NCBI GenBank assembly: GCA_019671005.1
Contig: CM033721.1
Coordinates: forward strand, 55,037,680-55,101,679
Source of the DNA: Hibiscus mutabilis
Lineage: Eukaryota; Streptophyta; Magnoliopsida; Malvales; Malvaceae
DNA length: 64,000 bases
Direction: 5' to 3'
A model generated the notes under the pieces. The model saw nothing but the letters and a program-made list of their open reading frames with translations, had not been told where the DNA came from and searched no databases. This document shows, piece after piece, positions 30,431 to 42,248 of this stretch (within the stretch, counting starts at the first letter, position 1; every line of letters starts with the position of its first letter). Position numbers and translations under genes: made by a program.

Positions 30431-33400
30431 CATACTTCCTTGGACTAGAAGTGAAGCAAATGAAAGATGGAATATTTATATATCAAAAGAAATACACATA
30501 GCAAATTTTAAGCAAATTTAGAATGGAAGATTGTAAGCCGGTAGCCACTCCAGCAGAACCATGCATGAAATTAAGTGTTGATTCAACAAGACAACATTGG
30601 AAGCATCATTGGAAGTTTAAGGTATCTGATTATCACACAACCAAACATAACTTACGTTGTGGGACTGGTAAACATATTCGTGGAGAAATCAAAACAAGAT
30701 CATTGGATTGCAACAAAGAGAATTTTAAGATATGTCAAAGGCACAATAGATCATGGTTTGCTCTACACACATTCACAAGATTCAAAGTTGGTTGGTTAGT
30801 GATTATGGGGGAGACTTGGATGATCGAAAAAGTACTTCCAGATATCTATTTCATATCGGCTTTGCAGTATTTTCATGGTCATCAAAGAAGCAACAAACGA
30901 TGGCTCTTTCAACATGTGAAGCAGAATATATAGCCGTAGTAGCGTGCACTTGCCAAGCATTGTGGTTAAAGAATATTTTGAACGAGCTAAACTTGGCACA
31001 AGAAGAATTGACTATAATTTTTATGTTGACAACAAGTCCACAATATCGCTTGTTAAGAATTACGTCCCTCATAGCCGAAACAAGCACATCGATACAAAGT
31101 ATCACTTCATACGAGAACAAGTGAAGAACAAAAACATGGAATTAATCTATTGCAGAACTGAAGATCAACTAGCAAATATTTTTACGAAGCCATTGAAAGT
31201 AGAAATGTCATAATTCCTTGGAGTAGAAGTGAAGCAAATGAAAGATGGAATATTTATATCTCAAAAGAAATGCACAGAGCAAATTTTAAGCAAATTTAGA
31301 ATGGAAGATTGTAAGTTGGTAGCCACTCCAGCAGAACCAGGCATGAAATTAAGTGTTGATTTAACAAGACAACGTTGGAAGTATTATTGGAATTTTAAGT
31401 TATCTGACTATCACACAACCAGACATAACATACGTTGTAGGGCTGGTAAACAGATTCATGGAGAAATCAAAACAAGATCATTGGATTGCAACAAAGAGAA
31501 TTTTAAGATATGTTAAAGGCACAACAGATCATGGTTTGTTCTACACACATTCACAAGATTCAAAGTTGGTTGGTTATTCTGATAGTGATTATGGGGGAGA
31601 CTTGGATGATCAAAAAATACGTCCAGATATCTATTTCATATCGGCTCTACAGTATTTTCATGGTCATCAAAGAAGCAACAAACGATGGCTCTTTCAACAT
31701 GTGAAGTAGAATATATAGCCGCAGTAGCGTGCACTTGCCAAGCATTATGGTTAAAGAATATTTTGAACGAGCTAGACTTGGCACAAGAAGATCCGACTAT
31801 AATTTTTATGTTAACAACAAGTCCACAATATCGCTTGTTAAGAATTACGTCCCTCATAGCCGAAACAAGCATATCGATACAAAGTATCACTTCATACGAG
31901 AACAAGTGAAGAACAAAAACGTGGAATTTATCTATTGCAGAACTGAAGATCAACTAGCAGATATTTTTACGAAGCCATTGAAAGCATAAATGTCATACTT
32001 CCTTGGAGTAGAAGTGAAGCAAATGAAAGATGGAATATTTATATCTCAAAAGAAATACACAAAGCAAATTTTAAGCAAATTTAGAATAGAAGATTGTAAG
32101 TCGGTAGCCACTCCAGCAGAACCAGGCATGAAATTAAGTGTTGATTCAACAAGACAACGTTGGAAGTATCATTGGAAGTTAACGTATCTGACTATCACAC
32201 AACCATACATAACATACGTTGTGGGACTGGTAAGCAGATTCATGGAGAAATCAAAACAAGATCATTGGATTACAACAAAGAGAATTTTAAGATATGTTAA
32301 AGGCACAATAGATCATGGTTTGTTCTACACACATTCACAAAATTCAAAGTTGGTTGGTTATTTTGATAGTGATTATGGGGGAGAGTTGGATGATCGAAAA
32401 AGTACTTCTAGATATCTATTTCATATCGGCTCTACAGTATTTTCATGGTCATCAAAGAAGCAACAAACGGTGGCTTTTTCAACATGTGAAGCAGAATATA
32501 TAGACGCAGTAGCGTGCACTTTCCAAGCATTGTGGTTAAATAATATTTTGAACGAGCTAAACTTGGCACAAGAAGATCTGACTATAATTTTTATGTTGAC
32601 AACAAGTCCACAATATCGCTTGTTAAGAATTATGTCCCTCATAGCCGAAACAAGCACATCGATACAAAGTATCACTTCATACGAGAACAAGTGAAGAACA
32701 AAAACGTGGAATTAATCTATTGCAGAACTGAAGATCAACTAGAAAATATTTTTACGAAGCCATTGAAAGCAGAAATGTCATACTTCCTTGGAGTAGAAGT
32801 GAAGCAAATGAAGGATGAAATATTTATATCTTAAAAGAAATATACAGAGCAAATTTTAAGCAAATTTAGAATGTAATATTGTAAGCCGATAGCCACTCTA
32901 GTAGAACCAGACATGAAATTAAGTGTTGATTCAACAAGACAACATTGGAAGCATCATTGGAAGTTTAAGGTATCTGACTATCACACAACCAGACATAACA
33001 TACGTTTTGGGACTGGTAAGCAGATTCATGGAGAAATCGAAAGAAGATCATTGGATTGCAACAAAGAGAATTTTAAGATATGTCAAAGGCACAACAGACC
33101 ATGATTTGTTCTACACACATTCAGAAGATTCAAAGTTGGTTGGTTATTCTGATAGTGATTATGGGGCAGACTTGGAAGGGAGAAAAAGTACTTCCAAATA
33201 TCTATTTCATATCGGCTCTGCAGTATTTTCATGATCATCAAAGAAGCAACAAACGGTGGCTCTTTCTACATGTGAAGCAGAATATATAACCGCAACAACG
33301 TGCACTTGCCAAGCATTGTGGTTAAAGAATATTTTGAACGAGCTAAACTTGGCACAAGAAGAACCGACTATAATTTTTATGCTGACAACAAGTCCACAAT

Positions 33401-33562
33401 ATTGCTTGTTAAGAATTCCGTCCCTCATAGCTGAAGCAAGCACATCGATACAAAGTATCACTTCATATGAGAACAAGTGAAGAAAAAAAATGTGGAATTA
33501 ACCTATTGCAGAACCGAAGATCAACTAGCAGATATTTTTATAAAGCCATTGAAAGCAGAAAT
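30430..33562 (+). repeat. four tandem 785-bp copies of the Copia-2 RT end plus RNase H
   Basis: Units: 30430-31207 (778 bp), 31208-31992, 31993-32777, 32778-33562 (785 bp each). Each runs from the codons for YFLGxEVKQMKDGIF, through VATPAEPxMKLSVD, SLRYLxITQP, FMEKSKQDHWIATKRILRYVKGT, YSDSDYGGDLDDRKSTSRYLF, STCEAEYIA and YVDNKSTISLVKN to QLADIFTKPLKAE. At each internal junction the sequence reads AGAAATGTCATAC; the unique left edge is AGAAATATCATAC and the unique right edge AGAAATATTCAAC. The shared AGAAATAT is the likely crossover site. Two frameshifts (after STRQ and near LAQE) are present in all units, so the gene was already dead when it was multiplied. Unit 1 has an 8-bp deletion that removes the YSDS block. 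Confidence 0.95.
31990..32694 (+). pseudogene. longest open frame of the window, unit 3 of the RNase H array
   Basis: 234 codons, start within the unit junction. It reads through because unit 3 lost one T near 32179, which compensates the ancestral +1 shift after STRQRWK. The catalytic landmarks are GYFDSDYGGELDD (Asp present) and STCEAEYIDAV (Glu present), but the frame leaves RNase H near the YVDNKS block because of the second ancestral shift. It is only a copia RNase H remnant; there is no sign of a new gene. The one-base change is a chance restoration of frame. Confidence 0.8.
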
Positions 33563-33614
33563 ATTCAACAAACTGAAAGAAAGTCTTGGAATGAAAAAAC
33601 ATGTTTAAGGGGGA
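33563..33614 (+). pseudogene. Copia-2 C-terminus and polypurine tract
   Basis: After the last unit the frame gives IFNKLKESLGMKKHV and a stop, the usual end of this copia type. AAGGGGGAT (33606-33614) is the polypurine tract, next to the 3' LTR. Confidence 0.85.
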
Positions 33615-34203
33615 TGTTAGAATATCAAACCTATTTTTCCATTCATGTCGGCAAATCTTGAATCAAATTGACGGATATGGAAATGTCCACTTGGAGAGTT
33701 ATATGAATAACCATATGTGGCAAATGGAGATGAAGTTGTGTGGCAACATAACAAGAAAACTTAATCATGACAAAGATGCTTAGCAATTAAGAAAGACAAA
33801 TGTGGCAGTCGCTAATGATGAGAAGAATTGAGGTTGCAACATTTGAAGGCTTCTTAATGAGTGGAAATCTAATGAAGCATTTGGAAATATGATAGCTAAT
33901 CAAAGTGTATGGCAACAAGCAGTTAATTGAAGATAAACCCGGTAAGGAACATCAACAACTAAGGTGGTTTAGTTCTTATATATATGTGTGTGTGTTTTAG
34001 TTCTTAGTTTAGATATGTATGAGTGTAAGAAAAAAGAAAGAAAGAAGCTTAGAAAAGCTAGAAAGAGTGAAGCTTAGCAAAACTTGTGTTAGTGGTGTTT
34101 GTAAACTAGCCGAAGCTAGTGTTTGTGTTGTACTTGTATTTTGTTCGTATTAATAATATCGTGAGTTATAAAGTTCATTGAGTGCCCATCTATGCTTCTA
34201 ACA
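33615..34203 (+). repeat. Copia-2 3' LTR, 589 bp
   Basis: TGTTAGAATATC to TGCTTCTAACA, inverted ends TGTTAGAA/TTCTAACA. It contains ATATATATGTGTGTGTG (about 33975-33995) and a GAAAAAAGAAAGAAAGAAG purine run (about 34027-34045). A possible polyadenylation/terminator region with TTAATAATATCG lies near its end. No partner 5' LTR is in the window. Confidence 0.88.
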
Positions 34204-34744
34204 ATGATTAGGGATTTGAGCAAAAATTATTTCCAATTGTGTGGATATGTTTTAGGGTGCTAATTGGTTGCTTCGTCGTGCAATTACCCTTGGCAAGACC
34301 CGTAATTCCTATTCATGCCCCTCCATTAACCAAAATTGCTAAATTTTCAAACCTTCATTAACCAAAAGCTTTATTCTCATTTTTATTGTTCCAAGTAAAA
34401 TCGTGTCTAGAATATTTGGAAAGAAAAAAAAAGGAGTGAGAAGATTTATGGGTTGGCCATTGTTGCTCATGGTGCTCGTGTTAGCGACGAATCTATTTGC
34501 TATTTTATCGTGAAAATTTGACCCATTGCCTGAGAACAATGATGCCATCTCCCTCTCTTTTCTTATTTCTCTCTTCAGATATGAATTTAGAGATGAAAAT
34601 TAAAAAAAATTAAAAGATGGTTGTCAATGAAGGTGATGGTGGGGTAGGGTGAATATAAGATGATGGTGGGGGTGAGGGAATTGGGGGTTGAGATTTAGGG
34701 TTGTCTGTGCAGGTGAAGAAGGTGAGAGTTGAAAAAATTATATA
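34204..34744. other. intergenic spacer, no gene recognised
   Basis: 540 bp between the Copia-2 LTR and the split copia LTR. The part at 34615-34730 is G-rich on the plus strand (GATGGTGGGGTAGGG, GGGGGTGAGG, GGGGGTTG). No coding sequence is visible. Confidence 0.5.
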
Positions 34745-35187
34745 TTTTTTATTTTAAATTATATTTATAAAACCTATATTTTGATTTTGATATAACAAGG
34801 ATTTAAAGGATCAATTTGTAAAATTGGATAAATTTTTAAGTACTTAAAAATTCTCACAAAATAACAAGGATTTGAACTTCAAATTGTTTATAAGTCAAAA
34901 CTAAAATCCCAAATATTTTCTAAGAGTTTTAGTACTCAAATAGCTCAATTTGGTCCAAGCGTATCGATACACCTTATACCGTATCGATACGGATTTTGGC
35001 TACTAAAAAAATTGTTTTATACAAAATAGCTATTGGGTACCGATACATGTGTAGCTGTACCGGTAATCCATTCATACATGGGGACCAAATAAGCTTTGAG
35101 TATCGGTATAGCTTTATGCGTACTGATACAAGGTGTTTAGATTTTCAAGATTTTTGATAATAAATTTTTGATTGTTGTCCTTGTTAG
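34745..35187 (+). repeat. copia LTR, left half, split by Gypsy-2
   Basis: Colinear with about 58870-59285 of the Copia-3 LTR: GATTTTGATATAA, TTTTTAAGTACT-AAA, TCTCACAAAA, ATTTGAAC, TTTTCTAAG-GTTT, then four GTATCGATACG-type words (34950-35130), ending TGTCCTTGTTAG. The right half continues at 53249. The left end of the LTR was not found. Confidence 0.8.
35183..35187. repeat. Gypsy-2 target-site duplication, left (GTTAG)
   Basis: GTTAG directly before the first LTR (TGTAATACCCC), repeated at 53249-53253 after the third LTR. It proves the whole 18-kb block occupies one insertion site. Confidence 0.92.
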
Positions 35188-38100
35188 TGTAATACCCCAA
35201 AATTTAATAAGTTGATTAAGGGTCATTTAGCACTAAGATAATAGCTTAAAAGCTAACTTAGTGACTAAAATGACAAAAATGTGAAAGTTAGGATTTCTTT
35301 AATTATGGGTTTTGGAAAGGAAATTTCTAAGGTTTAAAGGACTCATGTGCTAGATAGTGAATTGAATAAGGTATTATTAAAGTTTAGTTGAATTCCAAGG
35401 AAAATTGGAATGGGAATTGAAGTTTAAAAAGGTAGTGACCAAAAATGTAAATTTTGAAAATTTTATGGCTAAAGTATAAACTTTGGAAAAGTTTGGGGAC
35501 TAAAATTATAATTTCCCAAAAGTTAAGGGTTTTTATTTCATAAATAAACAGATCACCTAAGGGTGTGAATTGAATGCGGAATTATTGGTTCGATCTGATA
35601 CTTCGATTATTGGGAAAATCGCAGTTAAAGTTTAAGTGGAATTCGAATACCCGTATCGAATTGGAAAATTTTGAAATTTTTCCATATGATAGAGAAAGCT
35701 TATGAAAGTCATTTCCAAGTTTTGGAAATATTTTTAGTTTGATTCAAGATGAATCCTACAGTTTATTTCTGAGTAAAGGATTATTTATCGGTATATTGGA
35801 TCGAATGGAAATTTTGGAGACTGATCCAAAAGCTATGGAAAAGTCATAAAATTTTATTTTATGAATATTTTATAATGGTTGGTTGAATTCTAACTAGATT
35901 TAGTTAGATTTTAATGCAATGGCAATTTGGAAACAAACTAGTAAATAAAGACAAGTTGGAGGGCAAATTGGTCATTTGGCCGCAATGGCAATTTTGAAAT
36001 ATTTAAAAAGTTTTAAGGGAAATTTTGGAAAGAGAAAATGGAAGATTAAATCTTGGCCCTTGATTGATGATAAAATCAATCTCCACCATTGGATAAAAAG
36101 GGCAAAATTATAATTTCACTATTAAATGAATTTAATATTCATTTAATAGATATATGTGTAAAATAATGGTGAAAAGATGAAGATTTTGTTCAAATTTTCC
36201 AGCAACAATCGTGAGGGCCAGGGAAAGAAAGAGAAAAATTTTTCCAAGCCCGATTCAAGCTCCGAAACTCGATTTTCAGGTAATCTCTTCAACTACAAAG
36301 TTGTTCTACTCTTCAAGATCTATCTTTTGATATCAATAATTCATGGAATCCATGCTTGATTGATGAGAATGTACATGAGAAAGAAATTAGGGTTTATGGA
36401 TCACATTGAGGCTTTTGAGATTTTATGATTCCATGATTGAATTTAAGTTGAAATCAAGCTAGTATGATGTTAAAATCATGATATTGAGTTGGGATTTAAG
36501 TTTTACATGTTTTGATTTCTATGAAGATGATTAGGGTTTATGGATTCAAGTTTAATTTAGGGTTTGTGTTGTTGAAATAATGATCTAGTAAGCTTGAATT
36601 GTTCTTTGGAAGCAAAACCCTAAGTTAAATTGTGTAGGGACCATTTCGGCAACTTGAAAAGTTGAAGGACCAATTCTTAATTTTTATAATTTGGAGTGTT
36701 TTTATGTTATTAATGATGTTAGAGATAAGAAAATGAAGTTAGAATGCCAAATTGATGTTGAATTGAATTAATGACCATTTTGACAATTTGTTAAAGTTAA
36801 GTGACCAAATCAAAATTGAAGTTTTGTATAGGGGTTAAATCTGATTTTTAGTTGTAATAATGTAATTAAGGTAGTAATGTTGAATTGAGGACCAAATTGC
36901 AAAGTTAAGAAGCTTGAATCCTTATCTTTGCATTTTAGTGACTATTTCGGTAAAGAAGGAGAATTATTGTGAATAATTACTTGGTGAAGAATGTGATGAG
37001 TTGGTGGTTTAAAGCTACTGATTGGACTAAATTGAAAAGTATAAAAGTAAGGAGAAGTTAGTATAAAAGTTGAAGTTGTTTATGGAAGTTGTGTAGAAAA
37101 ACTGGTTTATGGCAGTAACTTTGAAATTTAACCATATATTCTAAACAAATGGTTAGATGATGAATTTTATACCGATGTAAAGATTTGTTCGTCTAGTTTC
37201 GTGTCCAACAAACGGAATCTGATTTTGAGTTCTGAGTCAAAAAGATATGAATTTATAAGTGACAAAAGGTCAGAAAACAGAACACCAGTCTATTCCGAAT
37301 TTCAACATTGTAACTGGCTTTGAAAATTCGTCATAAATTGTACAAGTTGAATTTGGGCTATTAATTTATATGGTTGAAAAGCTTATCGAATCTAGTTTCT
37401 TTCAGAACAAACGGAGTCAAATTCTGAGTTATAGATTATTTTATAGAAATATTTCTTTGGAGGTACTGCAAACTGCGAGAAAATGAGAATTGATACACTT
37501 TGTATCTAAGGTTGATTAGTAAGCTTGAAAGGGGTTAATGGAAGTTCAAAGTGGTTACTAAGGACCATAATGAATTTTTGAACAATACAAGGAAGAAAGG
37601 AAAATGTTTGGAGATTTTGTATTCGAATGATTATTTTGGACAATACGTCTAAGATATTGTTAAATTGGGATCTAACAAATATTTTACTTATTTGAATTAT
37701 GAAGTTAAGTTCGAATCAAGGGAGGTTCGAGCTACAATGAAGGAAAGGATCAAAGAGGACTTAGTGAGGCATACTAATAAATGGCTCAGGTGAGTGCAAT
37801 GCATACATAACATTATACATGGATGTTTCATACATCACCGATAGGACTTAAGATGAGTCTACCTGGTTTATATATTGTCATGATATTTATGTCATTGATC
37901 ATTTATTTGACATATTTTAAATATGTCAAATGTTGAAAATAAATGCATTGATCACTAGTTATTGATGATGGTATAATATGAATTTTATTTCGGCTATGAA
38001 CTATTAAATGTTGATTTATATTGGTATATGTTGCCATTGATGACTTAAATGATGAAATAAAGCCCAATGTATGATATAGAGGTTCGATGGTATAGTTGGA

Positions 38101-39150
38101 TATCCATAGGGTCATAAACAGCTGTATAAAGATTCTAAGCACTTCAGGTAAAGTGCAAATATTATAAATACTCATTGAGGAGTATACTCATGCATGGTTT
38201 GACTAACGGACTTACTACGGGTGCTAAACACTTCGGTGTAATTTCATAAAAACTCAATGAAGGATATATTGTATACTCCGGTAAGTATACAGAAGCACTT
38301 CAGTGCTAAGCACTCCCGGTAGAGTGAAAATAATATACATGCTAAAGAAAGGTTGGGTATGGGGGGATGACTCGTGTACATAGAATCTCTTAATTCGATA
38401 CCTTGGGCTAAATAGATTGAAAGAATAAAAAAGAAACAGGAAGATAAGCTTGAAAGCTTGCAGATAGAAATGGGAAAAAGGTATTGGTAAGCATTGAAAG
38501 CTTACAGGTGGAATGACAACGGTATTGGTAAGATCTAATCTTACCACTTTAATATGCATATTTATTTATGTTAACGAGCATATAATGGTAAGATGATCAT
38601 ATGCATTGTTAATCATTAATATTGATATTATGAAAATTGAACTTGAATTCGAATTATTGCCTCACTAAGTAAATACTTAGCGTGTAACTGTTTTACACGT
38701 AGGAAAGAAGAAATGGTTGGAGTAAGGAGCATAAACAGACATCATCAATCAATAACATGTACATCAGTATCAGTAAGATATCTTTTGACACTATTTGATA
38801 TTTACTAGTTGGCATGTATATTAAAATGATATGACTGCTCTGGTAAAATTTGTATTTTATGTGGTATCTGGATGAATTTTAAATCAGACAGTTTTTAGGC
38901 AGTTTTATTAATTATATACAGTTAAATTAAATTAATAAGTTGCTGCCTGAAATTAAACTCGATTTGAAAATTAAAATATTATATTTAAACTATAAGCGAT
39001 TAACTACATTTGTAAATAGAAACTAAATATATTGTAATATTTTTAGAAGAATCAAAATTTTTACCGAGTTACAAATGTAGAGGGTTTTACAAATGTTTTG
39101 TGATATCCCTGACTTGTATTCAGCTATAAATACAGGAAATGGGTATTACA
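35188..39150 (+). repeat. Gypsy-2 LTR1, 3963 bp
   Basis: TGTAATACCCC to GGGTATTACA. It carries a short possible leader ORF with a GT-type donor (TTTTCAGGTAATC near 36275-36290), a run around CTCAGGTGAGTGC (37785), a series of CACTTCGGTG/AGTATAC words (38140-38340), and ACGTAGGAAAG after a CACTAAG-TAAATACTTAG imperfect palindrome (38660-38700). It differs from LTR2 and LTR3 at a few per cent over most of its length but is nearly identical to LTR2 from about 38640 on. Confidence 0.92.
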
Positions 39151-39155
39151 TTTAT

Positions 39156-39170
39156 TGGTATAAGAGCTGC
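39156..39170 (+). other. Gypsy-2 primer-binding site, copy 1
   Basis: TGGTATAAGAGCTGC, 5 bp after LTR1; one change from the initiator-Met tRNA complement. The same site follows LTR2 at 46204-46218. Confidence 0.85.
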
Positions 39171-42100
39171 AGGTTTAGAATTCTCAGCCTAAATGGAAAT
39201 GGTTTTATGTTTAAAAGAATATACATGCCACTAGGATATCAATATTACTGATATGGTGTTTTTATGACCCGATTGATGTCGCTCCTTACTAATGTAAATT
39301 GGGAGGAATTATAAGAAATATTTGAGTCAAGAAAGCATGATGAACTGATAAATTGGAAGCTTGGTAAGGAATCAAGAGTAGTAATAATAAGGTTAATGAT
39401 AACCCTTCGGATAAATAGGAACAAGAAAGGGGCACTGGTACAACAAGGAGTACCTGTGCAGGATTAAGGAACTGAAAAGTTCGGAAAACATCTGAATTGA
39501 AAGGAAAAGCAGATTAAGGTCCAGTGATTGTTGATTTATAACTAAATAATCTAAGGATTACGCTGGACAGATTCCACTGTTTGGATACCGAGAAATTGGA
39601 TGGAGCTATTTTGTTGCTCCGATATTTAAGCTAGAATAGAAAACCATCTGAATTTGCTTCATAGCCAGGATTGTACATATCAGTCCGAGTTTATAACATC
39701 AGGACTGATAAAGATTGGGATGATTCAAAAATCATAGAAGGTACATCTTATCTTTTTGGATAAACCTGTATTGATGTTGATGGGTCCTAGCTTTACACAT
39801 TCCTATATAAGTATGAAGTTGAGTGGTGAACGAGATATCCTTTTAGAACCCATTTCAAGTAATATAGCGGTCACGAATTTGTTGGGTTGTAATGAAAGGG
39901 CGAGCTAAACATGTGGAATTGCTCGATAAAAACATAAGAAATAGAGTTCCCAATAAATTTAATGGAATTATCTTTTGAGGAGTCTAAGATGAGTGTTGGC
40001 ATGAATTGGTTACCTTCCTATCAAGTCATGATGAATTGTCGATAAAGCGATTAGTATTGAAAAAAACACGGAAGATACAAAAATTGTAGTAGTTGATAAA
40101 AGGGTAAATTCCTTTTCCAATGTAATTTCAGTTGTTTTATTAAAGAAATTGTTGTTATAAGGTTGTTAAGTTTTCTTAGCAAATGTAGTGGAGACGCGTC
40201 GGGCTATTGAAGTTAAATTGAAAAGTAACTCAACCGTCCAAAAATAACCGGATGTATTTGCAAATGGGTTACTCAAAATTACCATAGATTGAGAGGTGAA
40301 ATTCAAAATAAAGATGTTACCAAGCATTGCGCCTAAATTAATGGCCCCGTATAAAATGGCTTCGACCGAACTTCGGATTTAAAGGTACAATTGCAAAGAA
40401 TGCTAGGTTGACGTTTTATAAAGTCAAATGTGCCACCTTGGGGTGCACCAAGATATTCATGAAAAAGAAATATTAATCTATCCGATTAAGTATAGATTTC
40501 TCTCGATTAAATAAGGTGACGGTAAAGAATAAATATCTTCTTTTTGAGACTGATGATCTTTTGATCAGTAAAATAAATAAATAAATAATATATATGTTTC
40601 CAAAATAGACCTTCAATCGGAATATTATCAGTTAAAGATCAAGGAAGAAGAAATTCTAAAGACAGCTTTTCGGACTCGGTATGAATACTATGGGTTCGTG
40701 ATGATTCCTTCGGCATTTATAAGCCTAATGAACCAAGTATTCTAATTTTGCTTGGACCAATTTTTGGTAGACTTCATTGAGGATATTTTGGTTTATTCGA
40801 AGAAAAAGGAAGAACAAGATGCTCATTTTGCATTGTTCTTCAGACCTTTCGAGAAAAGAAGCTATATGCTAATTTGTTAAAGTGTGAACTTGGTTGTCAA
40901 AAGTTGTTTTATTAGTTATGTGAATTTGGCGGAGGGGGATAAGGGTGTATCCCAAGAAAGCACAAACTATAGTTGAATGGAAACCTCTCAAGAATGTTTT
41001 AGAGGTTCAAAATTTCTTGATGATTGTCTCTCATTGACCAAGCTATTGAGCGAAGAAATGCTATTTAGTTGAATAGATAAATGCTAAGAAATCTTTGAGA
41101 CATTAAAGGAGATCTTAATAGAAGCCTCGGTACTAGTACAACTAGAATCAGATAAAGATTATGTGGTGTATAGCGATGCTACTCATAACGGTTTGGGATG
41201 CGTACTTAGGCAAGAAGGAAAAGTAATGGTCTATGCTTGAGACAATTTAAGATATATGAGAGAAATTATCTTACTTAGGATTTGGAGCGAGCAATGGTTG
41301 TATTTGCTTTAAAAGATATAGCATCATTATTTATACAAAGAACGATGCTATATTTAAGGTTATAAAAGTTTAAAGTATATGCTTACTAAAGAAGAGTTGA
41401 ACTTGACGCAAAAGAAGTTGGATCGAGTTTCTTAAGAATTATGATATGGTCATTGACTATCATCCAGAAAAAGCTAATGTGGTAGCTGACGCTCTCAATC
41501 GAAAGACAATTGTTGTCTTAAGAGCTATGAATGCAAGATTTGCATTAAAAGAAGATGGTATTTTGATTGTCAAGTTAAGAATAAAATTTACCATATTAGA
41601 TTAAATAAGATATCTTTAAAGAAAGGATGAGAAATGTTGTCAATGTTCAAACAAGTGGAGAATAGTGAAACCAAAACTTGGAAGTTAGGTTTGATAGATA
41701 TTTGTATTATCAAGGAAGAATTTCTATCTCAATGATGGAAACTATATGTTGACCCTGAAAGAAAATATATTTAATATGAAGTTAAGGATAAAGTATTCCT
41801 TAAAAGTTTCACCTTGGAAGAAGATGTTATGATTTAAACAAAAAGAAAGTTAAGTTTAAGATTTATTGGGCTATAAGAAATCGTGAAAGAAGTTAGTCTG
41901 ATAGTTAAGCTTAATGGCTAGCTTTATCTTTGAAAATGGACAAGATTCATAATGTATCGATGCTCAGGAAATATTCATTAGACCCATCACATGTTGTTAC
42001 TCCGGAGAAAATATAGATTCAGTCGGATTTAAGCTATGAAAAAGAACTGGTAAAGATCCTAGCACATGGAGTCAAAGAACTAGGAAAACAAGACAATCCC

Positions 42101-42234
42101 GTTTGTTAAAGTTTGTTGACAAAAATCACAAGGTTAAAGAAAATATTTGAGAGAAATAAGAAGAAAATATAAGAAAATAGTTTCCTTACCTTTTGAATCA
42201 GGTGCGTGTTGAAAATTCGAGGACGAATTTTCTT
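39171..42234 (+). pseudogene. Gypsy-2 internal region 1, decayed gag-pol
   Basis: First 600 bp: no readable gag. Near 39950-40040 protease remnants (LPIEFN-type, then a MNWL phrase). At 40515-40660 KVTVKNKYLL and parts of FSKIDL; at 40660-40870 RT with TAFRTRYEYYGFVM, FISLMNQVF, LDQFLVDFIEDILVYSKKKEEQDAHF: the polymerase box reads FIED, so one catalytic Asp is lost. RNase H at 41140-41240 reads DKDYVVYSDATHNGLGCVLRQEGKVMVYA. At 41410-41520 KNYDMVIDYHPEKANVVADALNRKT. Integrase core is absent. At 41880-42110 the pol tail reappears (SDPSHVVTPE-like, LSYEKELVKILAHGVKELGK). Stops and shifts are everywhere. Confidence 0.85.
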
Positions 42235-42248
42235 AAGGTGGAGAGAAG
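42235..42248 (+). other. Gypsy-2 polypurine tract, copy 1
   Basis: AAGGTGGAGAGAAG directly before LTR2, preceded by GAGGACGAATTTTCTTAAGG as in Tekay-like elements. The second copy is at 49277-49290 before LTR3. Confidence 0.85.

Larger units (their letters stand above)
18045..34203 (+). mobile_element. Copia-2: copia retrotransposon, 5' truncated, split by Gypsy-1
   Basis: Plus-strand order: GAG-pre-integrase and integrase (about 18045-19039), then the complete Gypsy-1 insertion (19040-29373), then the integrase tail, linker, RT and RNase H (29374-33600), PPT and 3' LTR (33615-34203). The two halves join in frame across the insertion: the left ends FIGYD and the right starts by the TSD with EQSKAYRLYNP, the usual copia order. 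No 5' LTR, PBS or gag is present to the left, so the element was truncated on insertion or later. Its RNase H segment is repeated four times. Confidence 0.9.

Noticed and set aside
37903..38559. Minus-strand ORFs of 90-115 codons found in all three Gypsy-2 LTRs (also 44879-45611 and 51927-52679)
   Set aside because: They are conserved only because the LTRs are recent copies of one sequence. They are antisense to the element, A/T-biased, show no known domain, and their lengths change by small indels between copies.
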